From: CAIKBL01 sp043734785
GTDB lineage: Bacteria; Pseudomonadota; Gammaproteobacteria; Ga0077536
Length of the DNA: 10,747 nt
Assembly (NCBI GenBank): GCA_043734785.1
Contig: JAYTEX010000010.1
Span: forward strand, 1-10,747
Direction of reading: 5' to 3'
Shown here one piece after another: positions 7,163 to 10,747 of this stretch. The notes below the pieces were generated by a model. The model saw nothing but the letters and a program-made list of their open reading frames with translations. It was not told where the DNA came from and made no database searches. A program made the translations under genes and the position numbers. Numbering within the stretch: position 1 is the stretch's first letter; every line of letters begins with the position of its first letter.

Positions 7163-7215
7163 GCCTCTCGCCCACGCGGGATATCGCCGCCGCGAATCGC
7201 GCGAAGGTCATGTAG
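7159..7215 (+). other. 18-codon micro-ORF overlapping the dioxygenase stop
   Basis: ATG 7159 overlaps the dioxygenase TGA (ATGA) and opens an 18-residue frame, MSLSPTRDIAAANRAKVM, ended by TAG at 7213. I recognise no family. The ATGA coupling is what a real downstream gene would have, so this could be the start of a lost gene or a chance frame. It has no separate ribosome site beyond GTGAAGG just upstream. Confidence 0.2.
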
Positions 7216-7218
7216 CGT

Positions 7219-7235
7219 ATCGGCACACAGCCGAT
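7219..7235 (+). other. Small perfect hairpin before the ATPase gene
   Basis: ATCGGC (7219-7224) pairs exactly with GCCGAT (7230-7235) around loop ACACA. It ends 12 nt before ATG 7248 and is not followed by a T-run, so it is not an ordinary terminator. It might influence translation of the next gene, which lacks a visible Shine-Dalgarno, or mean nothing. Confidence 0.3.
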
Positions 7236-7247
7236 TAGCATGACGCC

Positions 7248-8093
7248 ATGAGAATGATCGCTTCTGAATTCCGGCGCTGGGATGCCAAATCGATCACCCT
7301 GCTCGGCATGTCGGGCGTCGGCAAGACCTATCTGTCGACGCGCCTGCGGCAGGCGCACTGGTTCCACTATTCGGCCGACTATCGCATCGGCACGCGTTAT
7401 CTGAGTGAGCCGATCCTGGACAACATCAAGCGCCAGGCCATGCAGATCACCTTCCTTCGCGATCTGCTGCGATCGGACTCCATCTACATCTCGAACAACA
7501 TCACGGTGGATAATCTCACAGCCGTGCTGACCTTTCTCGGCAAACTCGGCGATCCTGGGCGCGGCGGTCTCGCGCGCGAAGAATTCACCCATCGCCAACA
7601 ACTCTATCGGGACGCGGAAGTCGCGGCGATGCTGGACGTGCCCGAGTTCATCACCAAGGCGCGCAATATTTATGGCTATCGGGATTTCATCAACGACTCG
7701 GCGGGCAGTCTGTGCGAGCTCGATGAGCCGCAGGTGCTGGAAGTACTCGCCAAACACACGCTGATCTTATACATCGAAGCGACGGAGGAGAACGGGCGCG
7801 AACTCCTACGGCGCGCGGAAGCGGATCCGAAGCCACTCTATTACCGCACGGAGTTCCTTAACACCGAACTCGCACGTTTCATGGTCTTGCGGGGGATTTC
7901 TCACAGCGCGCAGATCAATCCCGATGACTTCGTGCTGTGGATGTTTCCGCGCCTGTTCCAGGCGCGCACGCCGCGCTACGAAGCCATTGCGCGTCAGTAC
8001 GGCTATACGATACGCGCTGATGTGCTCGCGCCGGTGCACACTGAAGCGGATTTTCTCGCCTGCGTTGAGGAAGTGCTGAGCAATGATGCGTGA
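7248..8093 (+). CDS. P-loop ATPase/kinase-like protein of unknown function
   Basis: A 281-residue soluble protein with a Walker A motif GMSGVGKT (20-27) following a beta-strand (ITLL), so it should bind a nucleoside triphosphate. The segment FHYSADYRIGTRYL (39-52), with D44 and R46, sits where small-molecule kinases such as shikimate kinase place substrate-binding acidic/basic residues. FINDSAGSLCEL (147-157) and TLILYIEA (171-178) resemble a conserved loop and the next core strand. No transmembrane or DNA-binding segment is apparent. I cannot assign it a named family; 'ATPase' is the safest label. A TAG four codons upstream limits the start to ATG 7248 or 7254, and neither has a clear ribosome site. 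It is the one gene of the catabolic block without an obvious metabolic role: a kinase acting on a substrate or a nucleotide-dependent accessory protein are both possible. Confidence 0.7.
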   Translation: MRMIASEFRRWDAKSITLLGMSGVGKTYLSTRLRQAHWFHYSADYRIGTRYLSEPILDNIKRQAMQITFLRDLLRSDSIYISNNITVDNLTAVLTFLGKLGDPGRGGLAREEFTHRQQLYRDAEVAAMLDVPEFITKARNIYGYRDFINDSAGSLCELDEPQVLEVLAKHTLILYIEATEENGRELLRRAEADPKPLYYRTEFLNTELARFMVLRGISHSAQINPDDFVLWMFPRLFQARTPRYEAIARQYGYTIRADVLAPVHTEADFLACVEEVLSNDA

Positions 8094-8169
8094 GGATTTT
8101 ATTGCGATGGAGATCGCGGGGTCAGCGCTGCGTTCTCCATGGCTAACACCTATTCGAGAAGAATTATGA
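8083..8169 (+). pseudogene. 28-codon micro-ORF bridging two genes, possible acyl-CoA dehydrogenase N-terminal relic
   Basis: ATG 8083 lies inside the end of the ATPase gene and the frame ends at TGA 8167-8169, overlapping ATG 8166 of the hydrolase (ATGA). The product begins MMREDFIAMEIAGS and ends ALRSPWLTPIREEL. The 'RSPWLTPxxEEL' end resembles, to my eye, the first residues of many proteobacterial acyl-CoA dehydrogenases ('SPWMTxELxxxRD'); a short match that could be chance. If translated it would couple the two genes. It could be a deletion remnant like the enoyl-CoA hydratase one further along, a true leader peptide or noise. Confidence 0.25.
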
Positions 8170-9128
8170 TCGAGCCAACCTTTCAAATGATCGACACCAA
8201 CGGGGTCACCTTGCGTACCGTCGTTAAAGGCGAGGGGCCGCTGGTTATCTTGCTGCACGGCTGGCCGCAAGGCTGGTATCTGTGGCGGCATCAGATCGAA
8301 CCTCTCGTCGCGGCAGGTTATCGCGTAGCAGTACCCGATCAACGGGGCTTCGGCGGCAGCAGCGCGCCGCCCGCAATCGAGGATTACAACATCCGCGAGA
8401 TGGCCGGCGACGTGGTTGGCCTCGCCAAGGCACTCGGGTATGACAAGTTCAATTTAATCGGCCATGACTGGGGCTGCCTCATCGCATGGAACACCGCGCT
8501 GTTGCACGAACACGCCTGCCAATCAGTGATGGGGCTGTCCGTGCCCTTCTGGCGCGCGGGTCATGCCACCATCGATCCACCCGGTATGGATGATCGCTTC
8601 TGGTACATCCGGCATTTTCAAACGCCCGGGGTGATCGAAGCAGAGCTCGAAGTCGATATCCGATTGAGTCTGCGGAAGGTGTACTACGGACTTTCTGCCG
8701 ACGCGCCCCCGCTGACCTGGATGAAGCAGCTCGAGCATCCGCGGCACAGCCGGTTCCTCGATGTCATGCCGATGCCTGCCGCGGTACCGGCCTGGTTATC
8801 CGAGGATGAACTCGCCTACGCCGTAGCCCAATACCAGAAAAGCGGTTTCCGTGGACCGTGCAATCTCTACCGCAACCTGCCGAGCATGAATGCGCTTACG
8901 CCCGAGCTTGAGAACAAGAAATTCTCGCAACCGGCGGCCTTCGGCGCCGGGCGTGAAGACAATGTGCTGCTCTATGATCCGACCTGGCAGTCGTGGTTCG
9001 CCCAGGCGTTCGAGGATTTGCGTTTCAGCGAATTAATTGACGGTGCCGGGCATTGGTTGCAGCTGGAAAAGCCGGCGCAGACCACGGCGCTTATGCTGCG
9101 TTTCCTGCGCGAAGTAGCAGCACGCTGA
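8166..9128 (+). CDS. Epoxide hydrolase-type alpha/beta hydrolase
   Basis: A 320-residue alpha/beta-hydrolase carrying the whole epoxide hydrolase active site. Numbered from ATG 8166: oxyanion-hole HGWP (31-34); nucleophile D101 in GHDWG; charge relay acid D265 in GREDN and base H296 in GAGHW; lid tyrosines Y147 in WYIRHFQTPG and Y235 in NLYRNLP, aligning with Y383 and Y466 of human soluble epoxide hydrolase. With Asp as nucleophile and both Tyr present, epoxide hydrolysis to a diol is more likely than ester hydrolysis or dehalogenation. I chose ATG 8166, preceded by GAGAAG (8156-8161) and coupled to the micro-ORF by ATGA; ATG 8139 would add nine residues but lacks a ribosome site. It ends 7 nt before the SDR gene, so the two are co-translated. 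The substrate is unknown. Confidence 0.85.
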   Translation: MIEPTFQMIDTNGVTLRTVVKGEGPLVILLHGWPQGWYLWRHQIEPLVAAGYRVAVPDQRGFGGSSAPPAIEDYNIREMAGDVVGLAKALGYDKFNLIGHDWGCLIAWNTALLHEHACQSVMGLSVPFWRAGHATIDPPGMDDRFWYIRHFQTPGVIEAELEVDIRLSLRKVYYGLSADAPPLTWMKQLEHPRHSRFLDVMPMPAAVPAWLSEDELAYAVAQYQKSGFRGPCNLYRNLPSMNALTPELENKKFSQPAAFGAGREDNVLLYDPTWQSWFAQAFEDLRFSELIDGAGHWLQLEKPAQTTALMLRFLREVAAR

Positions 9129-9135
9129 GACACTC

Positions 9136-9900
9136 GTGAATAAAGAGAACCTAAACAGAATCGCGATCGTCACGGGTGCCGGCAGCGGAATTGGGCGGGC
9201 CGTCACCCTCGGCTTCCTGCGTGAAGGGTATGCCGTGGTGCTGGCGGGACGTCGCGCTGACGCGCTCGCGGGGACCGTGACACTCGCGCAAGTGGACGCC
9301 GCGCGGACACTTTGCGTGCCGACCGACGTTGCAGATCCGGTGGCAGTCGCCAGTTTGTTCGAGCGCGCACAACAGACCTTCGGCCACCTCGACGTCCTAT
9401 TTAACAACGCCGGCATCGGTGCACCGCAGATGACCATCGATGAGATGTCCATCGAGCAATGGCGTGCCGTGGTAGAGACCAATTTGAATGGCGCATTCTA
9501 CTGCGCACGCGAAGCCTTCCGTTGGATGCGCGCGCAGGATCCGCGGGGCGGCCGGATCATCAACAACGGATCGATCTCCGCGCAGGTGCCAAGACCCGGC
9601 ACTGCGGTGTATACCGCGACCAAGCATGCGATCACGGGTCTCACGCGCACGCTTGCGCTGGATGGCCGGCCATATGACATTGCGTGCGGCCAGATCGACA
9701 TCGGCAATGCCGCGACCGACATCGCGGAGCCGATGCGCAAAGGCATCCGTCAGGCCGATGGCAGTATCCGCGCCGAGCCGTTGATGGACGTTGAGCATGC
9801 GGCAAGTGCCGTGCTCTACATGGCGAGTCTGCCGTTATCCGCGAACGTGCAATTTCTGACGGTGATGGCAACGACCATGCCGTTTATCGGGCGTGGCTAG
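9136..9900 (+). CDS. Classical short-chain dehydrogenase/reductase (SDR)
   Basis: A 254-residue NAD(P)-dependent oxidoreductase interconverting an alcohol and a ketone. Visible elements: cofactor motif TGAGSGIG (13-20); R39-R40 after strand two, which favours NADP(H); PTDV (62-65); NNAG (90-93); N116 in TNLNG; catalytic S146, Y159 and K163 (YTATK). The loop after strand six reads CGQIDIGNAAT (184-194) instead of the usual PG motif, as in a common proteobacterial SDR subgroup. GTG 9136 is the only sensible start, as no other start codon precedes the cofactor motif; it lacks a good ribosome site but is 7 nt after the hydrolase stop. Oxidising the diol or hydroxyl formed by its neighbours is a natural role, inferred from context. 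Confidence 0.88.
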   Translation: MNKENLNRIAIVTGAGSGIGRAVTLGFLREGYAVVLAGRRADALAGTVTLAQVDAARTLCVPTDVADPVAVASLFERAQQTFGHLDVLFNNAGIGAPQMTIDEMSIEQWRAVVETNLNGAFYCAREAFRWMRAQDPRGGRIINNGSISAQVPRPGTAVYTATKHAITGLTRTLALDGRPYDIACGQIDIGNAATDIAEPMRKGIRQADGSIRAEPLMDVEHAASAVLYMASLPLSANVQFLTVMATTMPFIGRG

Positions 9901-9942
9901 GGATTCCAGGTTTAGCCCATTTACGCTTACAAGGTATCCAAT

Positions 9943-10065
9943 ATGATTCTCTATGACGTCGCCGACCAGATCGCGACGATTATCTTGAACCGACTAGCAG
10001 CGATGGATGCCTTCCTCGAAAAACGCGCACCACGTTTTGATCTAACCGCAGCGGAGAATCACTGA
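9943..10065 (+). pseudogene. Collapsed enoyl-CoA hydratase remnant (internal in-frame deletion)
   Basis: A 40-codon open frame that joins the two ends of an enoyl-CoA hydratase/isomerase gene. The start MILYDVADQIATIILNR is the standard N-terminal strand pair of crotonases, ending at the 'LNR' that is normally followed by Pro and the CoA-binding region. It then passes directly into AAMDAFLEKRAPRF, the usual crotonase C-terminal helix ('EGxxAFLEKRxPxF'). The ~200 or more residues between, including both oxyanion-hole segments and catalytic glutamates, are missing, so it cannot be an active hydratase. The junction lies near 9991-10005. Reading frame, an AAGG ribosome-like site (9931-9934) and the TGATG overlap with the next gene are all kept. 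A small natural protein is the alternative, but both ends matching crotonase termini makes a deletion much more likely. An assembly collapse should also be considered. Confidence 0.75.
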
Positions 10066-10747
10066 TGAAAGGCGTACTCGTGACCGCTTGGATGCCCTTC
10101 GATCAACTGCCACTGTGCGAGGTCCCGCGACCCACCCTTGGACCGCGCCAGGTGCGCATCGACATCAAGGCGGCCGGCGTCAGTTTCGCCACCAGCCTGG
10201 TCGTGCAGGGTAAGTATCAACGCAGGCCCCCTCTACCCTTTGTGCCCGGCACTGAAGTCGCTGGCGTGATCACCGAAGTCGGCGCCGAGACCACGCGTTT
10301 CACTCTGGGCGATCGCGTTTGCGCGGTCCTTGATTGGGGCGGACTCGCGGAAGAAACCTGCGCCTATGAAGTCAATGTTTTTACGTTGCCGGCAAGCCTC
10401 GATTTTCCACCGGCCATCGCGTTCACGAATTCGTATGCGACTTCGGCGGCAGCACTGACCTGGCCGCATCTGCTCAATGTTAAAGCGGGCGAGTCGCTGC
10501 TGGTGCACGGCGCGAGTGGTGGCGTGGGCATTGCGGCGATCGAGATCGGCAAGATACTTGGCGCGAATGTCATTGCCACTGCCGGTTCGACGGAAAAGCT
10601 CGAAGTGGCGCGCACGCATGGCGCCGATCACCTGATCAACTATCGTACGCAAGACTTTCGTGAGATTGTCCTTCAATTGACCGGCGGGCGTGGCGTCGAT
10701 GCGGTGTATGATCCCGTGGGCGGCGAAGTCTTCATGCAATCCCTGCG
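10065..10747 (+). CDS. Zinc-independent MDR, NADPH:quinone oxidoreductase-like (3' end outside window)
   Basis: The first 227 residues of a medium-chain dehydrogenase/reductase; it runs off the window edge. The catalytic domain has the quinone-reductase layout: KAAGVSFATSLVVQGKYQRR (35-54), LPFVPGTEVAGVITEVG (57-73) and LGDRVCA (81-87). It lacks the Cys/His zinc ligands of alcohol dehydrogenases. The cofactor motif is HGASGGVG (148-155), followed by KILGANVIATAGSTEKLE (163-180), where S175 and K178 are typical of NADPH binding, then GADHLINYR and VDAVYDPVGG. The ATG overlaps the TGA of the hydratase remnant (TGATG), so translation is coupled to that short frame. Members reduce quinones or the C=C bond of enones and enoyl-CoAs; next to an SDR and a former hydratase, enone or enoyl reduction is plausible. 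The substrate cannot be read from sequence. Confidence 0.88.
   Translation, partial: MKGVLVTAWMPFDQLPLCEVPRPTLGPRQVRIDIKAAGVSFATSLVVQGKYQRRPPLPFVPGTEVAGVITEVGAETTRFTLGDRVCAVLDWGGLAEETCAYEVNVFTLPASLDFPPAIAFTNSYATSAAALTWPHLLNVKAGESLLVHGASGGVGIAAIEIGKILGANVIATAGSTEKLEVARTHGADHLINYRTQDFREIVLQLTGGRGVDAVYDPVGGEVFMQSL

Noticed and set aside
7059..7757. Long minus-strand open frame (232 codons)
   Set aside because: It lies opposite the dioxygenase end and the P-loop gene, both with clear motifs; its product has no recognisable domains. Long antisense frames are expected in GC-rich DNA.
8139..8165. Upstream ATG for the epoxide hydrolase
   Set aside because: No ribosome site precedes it, while ATG 8166 has GAGAAG upstream and ATGA coupling; the added residues do not match the usual start of the family.

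Overview
The window is GC-rich DNA with every supported gene on the + strand. The protein families point to a Gram-negative proteobacterium: a DUF1302-type outer-membrane barrel, a DUF1329 partner, a lipobox lipoprotein and many acyl-CoA/hydrophobic-substrate enzymes. A gammaproteobacterial degrader of lipids, steroids or terpenoids would fit, but the species cannot be named from sequence alone. No rRNA, tRNA, CRISPR array or insertion sequence is visible.

Region 1 (1-341) is non-coding. It holds a REP-like palindrome whose second half is repeated 29 bp downstream (74-141). An AT-rich stretch follows, with a perfect 15-bp palindrome (263-277) directly upstream of a plausible sigma70-type promoter (281-310).

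Region 2 (342-4793) is a tight four-gene cell-envelope operon whose members overlap or nearly touch. It encodes a DUF1302 outer-membrane protein, a DUF1329 periplasmic protein, a two-domain His/Met-rich lipoprotein and a small exported helical protein resembling DUF5667. All four carry export signals, so the operon probably builds one envelope assembly. DUF1302/DUF1329 pairs are known near genes for handling hydrophobic compounds; the role of the last two genes is unknown.

Region 3 (5034-10747) is a catabolic-looking run: a class III CoA-transferase, a phytanoyl-CoA-dioxygenase-type Fe(II)/2OG oxygenase, a P-loop ATPase-like protein of unknown role, an epoxide-hydrolase-type alpha/beta hydrolase with its full active site, a classical SDR, a 40-codon collapsed enoyl-CoA hydratase remnant, and a zinc-independent NADPH:quinone-reductase-like MDR cut by the window edge. 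Together they suggest CoA activation followed by oxidation and reduction of an alicyclic or branched hydrophobic substrate, perhaps admitted through the envelope operon; this is inference. The ECH remnant and two micro-ORFs bridging gene junctions suggest the cluster has lost genes by internal deletion while keeping translational coupling.
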